Below, piece after piece: positions 34,480 to 46,660 of a stretch of DNA of 64,000 nt (within the stretch, counting starts at the first letter, position 1; every line of letters starts with the position of its first letter). The notes under the pieces were generated by a model. The model did not search any database. It was given only the letters and a program-made list of their open reading frames with translations, and had not been told where the DNA came from. The translations under genes were made by a program, and so were the position numbers. The stretch is from Coptis chinensis (taxonomy: Eukaryota > Streptophyta > Magnoliopsida > Ranunculales > Ranunculaceae), in NCBI GenBank assembly GCA_015680905.1, contig CM027381.1, forward strand, positions 63,663,501-63,727,500, given 5' to 3'.

Positions 34480-36155
34480 GTATATATATACAGTGAGTAA
34501 CTTTAGAGGACAAATCACGGGAAGAAGTAACTCGAGAGGACACCTTTGTTTTTTAATCACTCACAAGGACCGGGTAAGTGAAAGGTCAAGTATACCCTTG
34601 ACGCGAAATTAAAAACAGCTTGGGTAGATGAAATATCAAGTATACCCCTGATACGAAATAATAAACGGCCCGGCCCAACGGAAATGACCCGGTGTATATA
34701 ATATGAACAATAATTGTTCATACCTATTTGGGATATGAATAATCACTGTTCATATATTAACATAAGCTATGAACACTCATTGTTCATATAAACAATCATT
34801 GTTGATTGTTCATACCTATTTAGGGTATGAGCAATCACTGTTCATACCTCAACATAATGTATGATCAGTAAAACCACATATTGGAGTATAAACAATCATT
34901 GTTTATTCCTCAACATGAGCTATGAACAATTATTGTTCATATCTATTTGGGTATGAACACTGATTATTCATACCTCAACATAATGTATGATCAATAAGAA
35001 CATTTATTGGAGTATGAACAATCATTGTTCATACCTATTTGGGATATAAACAATCATTGTTCATACATCAACATGAGTTATTGATAATTATTGTTCATAC
35101 CCATTTTGGGTATGAACAATTAATGTTCATATGAACAATTATTGTTCATACCTATTTTAGGTATGAACGTTGATTATTCATATATATTTAGGGTATGAAC
35201 AATCACTGTTCATACATCAATATGAGCTATGAACTATCATTGTTCATACCTATTTGGGGTATAAACAATCACTGTTCATACATCAACGTGAGCTATGAAC
35301 AATGATTGTTCATACCTATTTGGGGTATGAACAATCACTGTTCATACATTAACGTGAGCTATGAACAATCATTGTTCATACATCAACATGAGCTATGAAC
35401 AATCATTATTCATACCTATTTGGGGTATGAACAATTATTGTTCATACTTATTTGGGGTATGAACAATCAATGTTCATACCTAAACATAATGTATGATCAA
35501 TAAGAACACTTATTGGAGTATGAACAATCATTGTTCATACCTATTTGGGGTATGAACAATAATTGTTCATATATGAAAAATAATAATTGTTCATACTTAT
35601 TTGGGATATGAACAATCAATGTTCATATCTCAATGTAATGTATGATCAATAAGAACACTTATTGGAGTATGAACAATCAACAATCATTGTTCATACTTAT
35701 TTCGGGTATGAACAATAATTGTTCTTATTGTTGATACATATTTGGGGTATGAACAATCAATGTTCATACCTTAACATAATGTATGATCAATAAAAACACC
35801 TATTGGAGTATGAACAATCACTGTTTATACCTCAACATGAGCTATGAACAATCGTTGTTCATACATCAATATATTACGTTCACCTATTTGGGTATGAACA
35901 ATCATTGTTCATATATCAGTATAAGGTATGAACACTCATTGTTCATAGTAAAACGATAGAAAGGGTAAATTCGAAAAATATTTATTTCAAATCCTGGCCA
36001 TTTGTCCTTGAAGGTTATTTTCACTCGAAAATTGGTTTTCAGGGTTATTTTCACCCAATATTTGTCCTTGTGAGTGATTATAAAGAAAACTATGTCCTCT
36101 AGAGTTGTTTTGGATTGAAATTGGGCCTTGGGACCAATTTCTTGATATATATATC
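34480..36155. mobile_element. Foldback-like inverted-repeat element with palindromic minisatellite core
   Basis: Inverted arms are 34527-34570 and 36064-36108, both reading TCACTCACAAGGAC inward with AGAGGACA outward. Ends near TATATATA runs (about 34485 and 36150) may be the true limits. The core is the array at 34705-35952. There is no ORF of note. The long degenerate arms and internal tandem repeats recall foldback or Mutator-like non-autonomous elements; the family is uncertain. Confidence 0.5.
34705..35952. repeat. Palindromic minisatellite array, about 30 copies
   Basis: The core TATGAACAATCATTGTTCAT is itself an inverted repeat and occurs about thirty times with few changes. The copies are spaced by variants of ACCTATTTGGGG, ACATCAACATGAGC and TAATGTATGATCAATAAGAA. 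Spacing is irregular but often 30-45 bp, and higher-order blocks repeat. Confidence 0.85.
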
Positions 36156-36212
36156 ACTTCCATTAATTATAAATGCACCCCCAAATTTCATTTACTGGGC
36201 ACCAAATAATTA

Positions 36213-36301
36213 GGTCCGCACTAATCAATTTATTAGGCTTTGCTCCTAAATCATCTTAACTAACAGTCCACCAAAACTTAATAAGTCGATTAGTGTGGAC
36301 C
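36213..36301. repeat. 89-bp hairpin (short inverted repeat)
   Basis: Arms GGTCCGCACTAATCAATTTA (from 36213) and TAAGTCGATTAGTGTGGACC (to 36301) pair with few mismatches around a loop of about 40 nt. It could be a minimal MITE or part of a larger one. No duplication was identified. Confidence 0.5.
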
Positions 36302-36413
36302 AAACCCCAAATACCCATTATTTAGGACGACCAAAACCTAAAAAAACCCAATAATTAAGTGTTGGCTTTATGCCGTAAAGAGTGCATATTTTGCGCTATC
36401 TAATCACTTTAGG

Positions 36414-37136
36414 CCCTGTTTGGTAGCCCGTATAACCCATCCTATTCATGGGTTAGGGTGCACTATCCCTATTATTAGGTTTGGTTCTTATATTTTGGGC
36501 CAAAGTCTGTAGACCGTATGCTATTAGTTGGCTGGCCCAACCCCAAAAGTGTGGATAATGGTATCCATTGCATCCATTGGAAGGCAATGGATTTCGATCT
36601 ACATTAGAGCATACACAGAAAATAAAAGAAAGACACGAGAAGGGGAAAAAAAAATGACCGCAAAAAACTGGAGAACAGTACCGTCCACCACCTAGCCTCC
36701 CACTATTGTTCTCCATTGATCTTTCAATCTCGGCGTCTCTCGATTTCTTCTCGCTACCATCTCTCTCTCTGCTATTGTAAGGTAATGGAAGTGTGAATTT
36801 AAAGTTTCAAAATTTAAGGAAACTTTTTATATTTGTGCTACCATCTTTGTTATGATATTTTATTTGAGTTTTTCTGCAACTGCTTAGTATAGCTTTCCCT
36901 GATAGAAGTTGTGTAAAGTTGTACAATTGCAACATGGCACTCAACCTTAACCTTAGAGTTTTTTTTTCTTCGATAAACCTCAACCTTGGGTTTACACTCG
37001 TAGTTGTTTTAGGATGTTTTGTTTATGGAATTCTATTTACATAATGGTTCGTGCAGTTTGTTTTTCTTCTTATTTACGACATTGAATTGTTACGTACGGT
37101 AGTAGGAACTCGAAACCAAGCATGTGCTTAGTGCTT
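36414..37136 (+). promoter_or_regulatory. Harbinger left end and probable 5' untranslated region
   Basis: The terminal repeat is followed by a CT-rich leader (about 36680-36775) and a GTAAGG donor-like site (about 36777), which may start a 5' intron. No coding sequence is supported. Confidence 0.4.
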
Positions 37137-38718
37137 TGATAAGCGTCTAATTGTTACATATTTATACCCAAATCTGTATAAGTTAGTCTATTTATCTTAT
37201 ATATTTTTCGATTGTTTTATGGTTTTTGCATAAATTGACTTGATTATGAGAAAGTGCTAAAAAGGACCGGAAGTTGATCGAAGTTAAATTGTGAGGCTTG
37301 CTTTCCATCAAATAGTTAATGAGCTATACCAAGGATCTGTTTGTGGAATATTGGCCTAAGAGTTGGCCCATTAGCTAAAGACCGGACCATGTGCACCTAC
37401 CCATTTCTTAGCACCAGCCTATGTCTACACCAAAGGCCTAATACCAAAGCCCAACTAATATCAAAGCCCGTACCCACTAACTAATGGTTGTACCAGTTCA
37501 AGTCCACCTGAGATGCACCGTAGCAACACTTATATTTCTCTCTCATTTCTCACGAACAGGAGTACCGAATAGAGAATAAAACATCCCGATAATTCCGGCG
37601 ATGGAAATGGAATACCGGATGAAACCAAACCATCTGTCTAGCAATCCATACACCCAATCCCACCTGATCACCGACTATCATTCTTACAGAAACATAATCT
37701 CAATAAGATGGAAACTAGTGATTTTTCGAATGGATCGAAACCGAAACTTGATCACCGAATTAGAGAGTTTCCATTCTAATAAAACTGGATTGGATGCCCT
37801 AATAAGGAGGATATAAAGTGCTGGAGTTGAGAGGCGACAGGGGATCGATCGGCAGACGAATTAGAGCAAAAGACTGGAGAACCGAAAAGTAGAGCTGATC
37901 GACAAAACAGAAATACGAAGAAGGAAGCATAGTACCGCACCGTCGACATGAGTCCTCCTAACCTTCTCTTTATTTTGAGTTCGATTATTATGAATTGCTA
38001 AATTATTTAGCTAGGGCTTAGATGAAGCCTTAGCCTTTGATGTATATATTTTGTGACTGGGATTTAATGGTTTTGTATGTGTTTTAATTCTACATCTTCT
38101 TTCGATATATTCATAGTTAATAGTAACACGTTTGATACCTTGTATGTCATGCATCCTAGGTAGTTTGAACACTTTACTGTTAATCAAAGCCTATTACTAA
38201 TTGTTTCATATTAAATTTAGATATTTTTTGTGCCATAAAAAGATGATTAATCTTTTAAGTTTAATCTTTAGTGCTGAATTTCGAAAGATGCTTTTATGTA
38301 ATTGTTTTGTCACGATAACATCTTCGGGTAAACACCGAATTCTCATTCGAGTGTTTCTCGTATTAAACTGAAACATTGAACCCCAGTCCTAAAATATTTA
38401 TTGAAAAGTCTAGAGTGGATTCTAAAGTCCTAGTTCCTCTCCAATCATCTGAACCAAATTCTTTAGTTAATTGCTTTTATAGAAATTAGTTAAATTAAAT
38501 AGTTTTAAATAATAGTGAATTTCAAACTCCATCTACCAATATTGTTCAAATTAGGATAAATCATAAGTTAGTACTCAGTTGTACTCAATAGCAATTCCTG
38601 TGGGATCGACCTCGTTCTTGCATACCTATTACAATAGACCTTGTACGCTTGGGAGTATTATTATTATTAAAGTAGGGTTTAATTAGTCTATTTATTTAGA
38701 CCGGTTAATTTTCTATCA
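37137..38718 (+). mobile_element. Solo LTR of a third gypsy-type family
   Basis: Starts TGATAAGCGTC and ends TTTTCTATCA, 1582 bp. It is flanked by TGCTT (37132-37136) and TACTT (38719-38723), a 5-bp target duplication with one change. CTGTGGGATCGACCTCG near its end is typical of plant gypsy LTRs. No internal part remains, as expected from LTR-LTR recombination. It is old relative to E5 and E6. Confidence 0.7.
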
Positions 38719-40029
38719 TACTTACCTAGAAAGCCATTCAATCTTAAACCATGACTTTTTAAGTTTTAACACCTTGAAAGAGAAAGATTAGCATTCCAAC
38801 TTTGATTATTATTTTTTTATAGGTACCAACTTTGATTTTGATTGTGCTTACCACAAACTAGAATAATAGATTGGATTATATAATCTGAAGTTTTTGGTTC
38901 GCTCCCTTTACTTCAGAGATTGCAAAAATCATAAATGATCTTCCTTAACTCACAGTCTTTATACTACGCCACATAGAATATCCAACTTTCATAAACCTTA
39001 AAAGAAATCGCAGTGGTCAAGTGGTGAACAAAAATCTTTTTGATGCATAACATTTTAGATTGGATATTGAGCTCTATCAGAATAGATTAATGAAAATAAA
39101 CTTAGAATTCCTACTTGTAGGAGACCTGCAGAGTTTTTCATGATTGACATGAAGATTGCTTATAGGTATCTAAAGGCACACTTTCATTACCCTTTTTACT
39201 CTATTACTTTTTCTTTGTTGTATTTCCACCCTGGAAGTGTGCTAGAAGCAGGGTACCTTAGTTCTTGCTATTGATTATCTAACCACCTGAATGGAAAACA
39301 TGGACCAAAAGTGACGTTTGTGAAAAATTAACTAGATCTTTTTTTTTATATATAATTAAAAATTAACTAGCTCGTAGAGAGTGATTAGTGAAATTAAGTC
39401 ACATGTCTGAAGTAAGGTACACTCAAGGTTGTGAAATATAAACAAGGTTATTCAAATTATACACTCTTTGAGTCATTCTGGAGTTCTAGTTTCATAATTG
39501 GATAGATAATTGTAAGACAGTTTATTAGGTTGGCCTAAAAGTACGTGTTTGCCTTGTGGCATACATACAAAGATTGTCTAGAAGCAGAAGAATTCACCTT
39601 TGCTACTTTTGATTAAATTTCCCATGCTTCATTTCAGAAGGCTGGGACATGTAACGAATATTGTACAAATTTACTTCACTAAGTAATTTAAGCATGTCAA
39701 TAGAGTAAACAGTTTAAGGTTTAACTATTGCTTGTTAATTATGATGCTAAACTAGCCTTACATACAAAACACCAACTAAAAGTGGCTCTTGAAAATCATT
39801 TGTTTAAGGTTTAATAAAGGGTAAAATGAAATATAGCTTCTTGTTCTCTATTTGGCGTCCATTCAATCCAGTCTCTCCTCAATGTCCAAACTATTTTTAT
39901 TTTCTTATTTATCTGTGTGATATTGTTGAGAATTGAGAACTCACACTTTTATATATTTTTTCAACTAACTTGGGTTGTACTCTTTGCGCCACTCGACCAC
40001 TAAATTATTATGTTTTTAACTTTGAAAGA
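38719..40029. other. Harbinger 5' region between solo LTR and ORF1
   Basis: No gene was recognised. It is A/T-rich. It is probably the intron or leader upstream of ORF1, or undetected old repeat. Confidence 0.35.
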
Positions 40030-40043
40030 ATGGAGAAAGAGAC
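40030..40043 (+). pseudogene. First codons of the Harbinger ORF1 (Myb/SANT-like), cut by E5
   Basis: ATGGAGAAAGAGAC gives M-E-K-E and the first bases of the next codon. The last five bases GAGAC are the target duplication of E5 and recur at 60919-60923; the frame continues at 60924 as ACAAAATGTT (T-Q-N-V). The start was chosen because the joined frame runs directly into the Myb/SANT domain. Confidence 0.7.
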
Positions 40044-41114
40044 TGATAAGAGCCCAAAACTCTAGTTTTAACCCCTTAACCATCATACTTTTAGACCAAT
40101 TATGTGAGTAATAATTAAGAGTTAATACTGATTACGTGTTTTTATGCATTTCAGGCTTCAAAGTCCATTATGTGTAGAAATGTGCCACTTTAGCGAGATA
40201 AAGGAGCAAAGGTCGGTTGCTAAGGAGTTCTGTGAATAAAGGCCATGATTCAAGGAGACAAAGCCTTTGTAAAGCCCGGTCAAAAGCTGAAAAGTCAACA
40301 CGCGTAAATGTGTACAAGTCGGTGAGAACTTCAAGGCCGTATCTTTGGACTCAGACCTCGGAATTGGAAGTATCTTATGTCAAAACGACCGGCTCGGAAA
40401 GAGCTTTCCAATGGTCTAAGTCTTGACCCAATCAGAGGAGCAAAAGTGGACGAAAAGTCTGTCGAAGCCAACTGCAGCTGAAGAGGCCTTTTTGGACTAA
40501 AGAAATTGGGTTTTGGGCCCAATTTTCCGGCCCAAAACATGGCTCCAAGCCCATGCATGATTTTTGGATCTGAAAGTATAAAAACAAAAGCTTGACTCTT
40601 TCTTAATGGTAGATAGTTAGGTTAGGAAGCTAATGTTAATAGAGTTTAGGGTTAGAAAAAGATAGATCTAGATTAGTTAATTACTTAGTTTTCATTCCAT
40701 TAATTAGTTTCATTCTTTGTTTTAGATTAGTTATTTAAATCATTGAATATCATTCATTAAATAAATAAAATAGTTGTTATTCATTCAATCATATCTTGTT
40801 CTTATTGTTCTATTAGATTTATAAAGTTAATTACTTATTCCATAATGACATGTTCTTATTATTGTTCTTGTGTTGGGAATGGTAGTATAGAAATTTCACA
40901 TCAAATTATTACTCACCATTGTTCCTTTTGGGTTTGATTAGTTGAATTCAATTTAAGTCTAGACAGTTAAGAGTGGAACGAATCCTTACTCATTATATTG
41001 CATGATTATGTTTTGAGAGTAAGAAGAATTGATTTAAACGTAAGAACGGTAGGATTACGTATTAGTGTTGTTAACATTAATATTTACGGATTTCTACTAT
41101 TTTTACGGTTATCA
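40044..41114 (+). repeat. E5 5' LTR (1071 bp)
   Basis: TGATAAGAGCCC to GGTTATCA. A TATA box (TATAAAAAC, 40577-40585) lies after the GGCTCCAAGCCCATGCA block and is the likely promoter of the element. Confidence 0.9.
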
Positions 41115-41116
41115 AA

Positions 41117-41129
41117 TGGCGCCGCTGCC
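41117..41129 (+). other. E5 primer-binding site (tRNA-Asp type)
   Basis: TGGCGCCGCTGCC two bases after the LTR; close to the complement of a tRNA-Asp 3' end. Confidence 0.75.
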
Positions 41130-42432
41130 ATCTTAATCTCGTTCAAGACAAGAATTCAATTACTTGAATCCAAGGGGCAATCCCCCATTCTCTACCCACC
41201 CACCCTTTTAATTTTTCATTCTTATTTCTTGAATTTTCGGAACTGTTCACTGTTTTAGGCATAGGGGCTGCGGATTCACAGAGAAAAACCCTGCGGTGAA
41301 GGTATTTCTAAATTTTCAAAAATTCTGAAAATTTTCAGACATAATATGTAATGTGTTGTTGATTTACTGGAATATTTTCAGATTTTTCAAAGTTGGTTCA
41401 CCTTGTGAAAATAATATGATCTTTGCAGTGCTGCATTTCAGTTTTCACACCGTATGTTCTTAAAACCAGACGAGTAAGGTTACTTAGGGAGTTCTAAAAA
41501 TTCTATAATTTTTACAGGAGTATCTATCCTAAGTCAGGAGTTTGTAGTAAAAATTTGACGAGTTTTTGATTTGTTTTGACCTCCTAAACAGTAGAGTGTT
41601 TCTAGTGTGTTTCTGCAGTGTTGCAAACACTTAATATCTGGAACACCAGCCGATAAGGAGAGGTTGTAGAACTCCAATTGCTCTAAAGCTTTTACAGGAA
41701 CAAGTAGGATCTGTCAGGAGTCTCCAGTAAAAATTTGGAAATTTTTGGCTTTGTTTTTATGGGATAACCATTTGGTTGTTTGTATTGTGTCCGAAAACTA
41801 TTTTGCAAACTTTGCAGGGCAGTAGAGGGACTTTCATAGCTCCGATTGATCTAAAATTTTACAGGCTACTTGATAGACATCCTAGCAAATTACTGTAAAA
41901 CTTTCAAATTTTTTGGAGTACGATAAAAGGCCTAAAACTCGAAAACCCTGAATCGCGACCTGCGCCCATACCGAGCGCGACCCGCGCTCAAAGCACTGAA
42001 CATTCGAAAACCCTGAGGCGCACCCGCGCCCTAAGCAAGCGCACCTGCGCTCAAAACACTAGAAGTTAAGCGTGACCTGCGCCCATACCGAGCGTGACCC
42101 GTGCTCAAAACACTGGAACTCGAATTTGCACTGAGCGCACCTGCGCCCAGTGAAAGCGCTGCAACCTCTCGGTGATTTTTGCCGGATTTCCGCAGGTTTG
42201 ATCCAAATTTTCAATTTTCAAGTTTTTCAGTGTTCTAACTTGTTATATACACTAAACACGCATGAACAAGACGATATTTATAAGCGAAGCAAGGACGCAA
42301 TCAGGTATTCCCTTCTTCCACTCCTCGTTTCTTTTGTTAGAGGAGTTTTAATTCTAGTATAATCAGGCTTGTTTTTCGTAGACATAAATACCACATGCCT
42401 ATCTAAGAATTTCACACACACCACCTGATATA
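41130..42432 (+). other. E5 leader with diverged tandem repeat and GCGC motifs
   Basis: 1.3-kb noncoding leader. Three diverged copies of a repeat of about 170-180 bp begin near 41465, 41643 and 41815; each contains TTTTACAGG followed by AGTAAAAATTT-like sequence. GC-rich motifs (GCGACCTGCGCCC, GCGCACCCGCGCC and similar) recur eight or so times at 41950-42160, shortly before gag. Confidence 0.6.
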
Positions 42433-43990
42433 ATGGCTGAAGAAAGAGAGACTCCTCTCTCTAACTTCTACAAAGCCTTGAGCGATAGCCCCAAATCTTG
42501 CATCGTTCTAGCAGACCCAGTGGGGGATTTCCGAATCCCCCCAAATATTTTTAATTTGTTACCCGTTTTAAATATTTAGACCATGAAAAACCTTATCAGC
42601 ACATGCGTAAGATTAAACAAGTCCTAACAACATTCCACCATCCCACGGTTGGTGTGGAACAAATTAAACTGAGGGTATTCCCTTTCACCTTAGTCGGTAA
42701 GGTGGCGTCTTGGTTAACTGCCCAAACGCCAAACTTTGTGGACTCATGGGCTCAAATTGTTCAATTGTTCATGGAACAGTTTTACCCACCACTGAAGATA
42801 GATGAAATGCTTCACAAGATTCATTTCTTCAGCCAGAATCCTCATGAATCCTTTTCAGAGGCCTGGAATCGTTTCATTGATCTTCTCATTGAATGCCCGC
42901 ATCATAATCTTGTGAAAGACACGCTTGTTCGTGCTTTCTTCAAGGGGCTTTCACATTATCATAATGAGGTTCTAGATATCATGACTCGGGGTAGTTTTCT
43001 TAGTAAAGGAGCCTTGGAGGCTTATAAATTCTTAGAAGATCAATCTAAGAAGAATAACAATTGGGGAAATAACGATTCCTCCCGCTCCTCTCCTTCTTCT
43101 CTTGAGGTTAAATATGATCCCGAGCTTAAAACTCTTATCGATGCCCTCACTAAAAAGGTAGATGCCATCTCTGTTCAACAACAATCCACTCCAGTCATGA
43201 ACATTAACTCTACTCGTTGTAATGTCTGTTGTAGTCTTGAGCATTCCGACTTCCATTGTCCTCTTGTCTATGCACAAACACCGCCACAACCATCACACTT
43301 CAACTAGTTAACTCAACATCAATGACAAGGGAACTTAGGTGACCAGAATAGAGGTTTAGTACCCATAACCCAGAACTATCAACATCAAGACATGAACGCC
43401 AACAAGCTTTAATTTCCAATACAACCATCTACAGACAAAGTAGTAGTGACTTTGTTGGAGAAACAAAATCAAATTATGCAACAAAACTCCAACTTGATGA
43501 AAGATCGGATAATCAAAACTCTAATATGATGAAACAAACGATGCAAATGATGCGTCTTTGTGCCAAAAGGTTATTGACATGTCTTCTAACCAAAATAATA
43601 ACCAAACAAAGTGTTTCCAAGTCAAGCAAAGGTGCCTAATCCTAAGTCAACAAACAACGCCTTTGAAATAAATAGTATTTTATGTAATGGTAATATAAAC
43701 CAGGGACCTACGGTGCAAATACTACCCTTCATTCAGTATGCAGTAGTTGATAACCAAGTGACTATGCCTAAAAATTACCCGCAAACTAAAAATGATACCA
43801 TACCAAATACTATAATAGAAACTGAAGACCCTACAACTATAGAAGTACCAGTTAAACCACAACCAAAAGGGAAAACATTACAAGACCCAATAATAGAAAG
43901 TGAAGACCCTACACCTGTAGAGGTTCCAATATGGACACCTAGATGGAAAACGGCTAGAGATAAAGCAAAGACTAATAATACTTTTATCCC
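42433..43990 (+). pseudogene. E5 gag region
   Basis: Starts near ATGGCTGAAGAAAGAGAG. The long open part 42603-43307 has KVASWLTAQTPNFVDSWAQI, FMEQFYPPLKIDEMLHKIHF, LIECPHHNLVKDTLVRAFFK and a knuckle CNVCCSLEHSDFHC. A linker with IIETEDPTTIEVPV repeats follows. The gag core is well preserved. Confidence 0.75.
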
Positions 43991-44660
43991 TTCTGCTCAA
44001 AAGGACGAGAAAGCACCATATCCCCAAAGACTAGTTGTGTTTAAAAAGGATGACAATTTTGATGAGATTAGGGAAGTGTTTAAAAATTTGACTATAAACC
44101 TACCTTTTCTAGAAGCTATAAAAAGTCTACCTGGACATGCTAAGTTTCTAAAAGAGTTGTGCACCAAGAAGAGGAAAACCAACATACCCGAAGCATTCTT
44201 AACTCAACAATATCCCTCTTTATCCTAACATAACGGAATTGTTAAGTACAAGGAACCCCGGTCGATCTATCAGATAATGCACCTTAGGTGATACCTTCAT
44301 AACAACTGCTTTATTAGACCTGGGGGTGAGTGTTAACTTACTCCCTTTTTATTTATATAAACAACTAGGTCTAACAAAACTTCAACCAACCAAAATGACT
44401 TTGCAGTTAGCCGATCGTTCTATTAAGTATCCCAAGGGTGTAGTTGAAAATATTCTCGTTAAAGTTCAGGATTTTTACTAACTAGCCGACTTTGTTATTC
44501 TTGACACAGAAGTTGCTTATGATTCCATTCCCATCATCTTAGGGCGTCCTTTCTTGGCAACCGCCAATGCCCAAATCAATTGTCGGGATGGCTCAATAAC
44601 TCTTTCTTTTGGAAATCTTTCTGTAGAAGTTAACATGTTTAGACAAAAACAGGGACAACT
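43991..44660 (+). pseudogene. E5 aspartic protease region
   Basis: INLPFLEAIKSLPGHAKFLK precedes the protease fold; LADRSIKYPKG and IILGRPFLATANAQINCRDG follow as in E1. Broken. Confidence 0.7.
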
Positions 44661-45265
44661 AGGTTTGCCTGTAGAAGGGAAAGTGAAGTCCATTAAGAGT
44701 TTTGTACCTCACATTAGTGCGGCTGACACTTTAGTCCCCACACTAGTAGATACCCCTCTTATGGAAGAAGACAAGGATCACAATTTCTACTCCCTAGACG
44801 TAGATAACATCAAGGAGGATTTCCTTCGACTCTTTTGCAACCCTTCTTTTTTCGCCTTCATGAAGTTCTCTCCTATTGACATCCATTCATCTCTTGACGC
44901 CATGACGGAAAAGAATTTTTAAGCCCTCTATCCCAGTGATTCTTCTTACCCACCTATTGAGGAATGTCTTGCATATCTCAAGGCCTCTGATGATATAGAC
45001 CTAAGAACACTAGTTGAACACCATTCACCCACCTCACATCCTCATGTCACTCATTCACCTTCCATCACGAATGTTCCTCGCCCTCTACCATTTCAAAGAA
45101 CCATTGAGTTTATACTTGACCTTGGCGTTTCTCCTATGCTTCATAACTATCTAAAACCAACTGGTGAAGAAGTAACACCCAAGGACAAGCCACCTGACAC
45201 TTTTTCATTTTTTCCATTTTTTCGTTCTCAAAATTATCCACATCCTACGTATCTTCCACAACCAT
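44661..45265 (+). pseudogene. E5 post-protease region, first part
   Basis: VPTLVDTPLMEEDKDHNF and LPFQRTIEFILDLG match the post-protease region of the relatives. E6 is inserted at 45266; related sequence resumes at 57540. Confidence 0.55.
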
Positions 45266-46645
45266 TGATAAGAGCCCAAAACTGTAGTTTTAACCCCTTA
45301 ATAATCATACTGTTAGACCAATTATGTGAATAATAAGTAAGAGTTAACACTGATTCACGCGCGTTTTATGCATTTCAGCTTCAAAGTCCATTACGTGCGA
45401 AAATGTACCACTTTAGCGAGATAAAGGAGCAAAAGTCAATGAACTTCCAAAGCCAGATCTTTGGACTCGGACCTCCGAATTGGGCATACCTTATGTCAAA
45501 ACGACCGCTCGGAAGAGCTTTGCAATGGCCAAGCCTTGACCCAATCAGAGGAGCAGAAGTGGACGAAAAGTCTGTGGAAGTCAACTGCAGCTGAAGAGGC
45601 CTTTTGGATTTGAAGAATGGGGTTTTGGGCCGATTCTCGGCCCAAAACATGGCTCCAAGCCCATGCACGAATTTTGGATCTGAATGTATAAGAAGAAAAG
45701 CTTAAGTCTTTGTTAATGGTAGATTAATTAGGAGAGAATTAGGGTTCATAGCTTAGAATAGAAAGTAGCCATTAAAATAGCTTCTAGATCTAGATTTAAT
45801 TGTTTTCTTTAATTAGTTTCAAATCCCTTATTAGATTAAACCTTTGAATCTTGTTCTTCATTTTATTAGATCAATAAAGTAGTATTCTTGATCCATTTCG
45901 ATTTTGTCAATTCCAATTCTAGATCTAATTTCAATTCATGTCCTTAGTTCAATTTAGTCATTAAATTAGATTTCATTATTGTTCAATTAAATAAATTTCA
46001 ATGCTTTATATTATGTTTAGTTTTAATATAAATGGAAATGATTATGGAATGATTCAAGGCTAAACCACCATTAGAGGGGTTGTGAAGCCTTGATGAAAGC
46101 TTGATTCGGTTATCGTAGAGTCGTTAAATTAAGTATTTTCTATTCCACTCTAGAAATGATTAGTTCACCATGAGAATGGGTTTAATTGTTCACATGCTAG
46201 TTATGAATTGGTAGAAATGCCATGTATAATTAGGGATTAGGAATAACCAAATTGTTCTGCGAAGCGATTCATTCGATTCTGACGATTAATTCGTTAGTGG
46301 ATTAAGTTGAGTTAAGGTGGAATCAATCCCCTCTAATTCCTTATCATAGAATCAACGTAACATTCCTTAGTTTGATGATAACCGACTAGTTGCATCTTGT
46401 GGGTAGTTGCATCGTAGTCTAATTCCCCTTCGTAAAACTCTCATAGACTTAAAAACGACTAGTTAGATTAGAAAACATCCATGCTAGAGCACTAGGAGTG
46501 GAACGAACTTCGTACTCCATTCTATTTCGATAGACCTGAGAGTAGAATTCTTTGATAAACTTATAGCATCATTAAGTCTAGTTTTACTTACGTTATGAAT
46601 TCATCGTTTATTACGTAGGTAAAGCTAGTCATTTGAAGTTTATCA
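45266..46645 (+). repeat. E6 5' LTR (1380 bp)
   Basis: TGATAAGAGCCC to GTTTATCA. It matches the 3' LTR almost throughout but has several short gaps relative to it. A TATA-like TATAAG lies after the GCTCCAAGCCCATGCAC block. Confidence 0.9.
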
Positions 46646-46647
46646 AA

Positions 46648-46660
46648 TGGCGCCGCTGCC
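46648..46660 (+). other. E6 primer-binding site (tRNA-Asp type)
   Basis: TGGCGCCGCTGCC two bases after the LTR, the same as in E5 and E1. Confidence 0.75.

Noticed and set aside
34705-35952. CRISPR-like array of palindromic repeats
   Set aside because: Repeats are degenerate, spacers are themselves repeated, the spacing is irregular, and the surroundings are a plant nuclear genome with transposons.
36453-36716. Minus-strand 87-residue frame at the Harbinger left end
   Set aside because: No family match, no support from context, and it overlaps the probable leader on the plus strand.
37601-37816. 71-residue frame inside the solo LTR
   Set aside because: It is contained in a noncoding LTR and has no recognisable domain.
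41115-45265. Search for a reverse transcriptase after the E5 protease
   Set aside because: No YxDD, LPQG or integrase HHCC/DDE motif was found in the translated frames here or in E1, E4 or E6.
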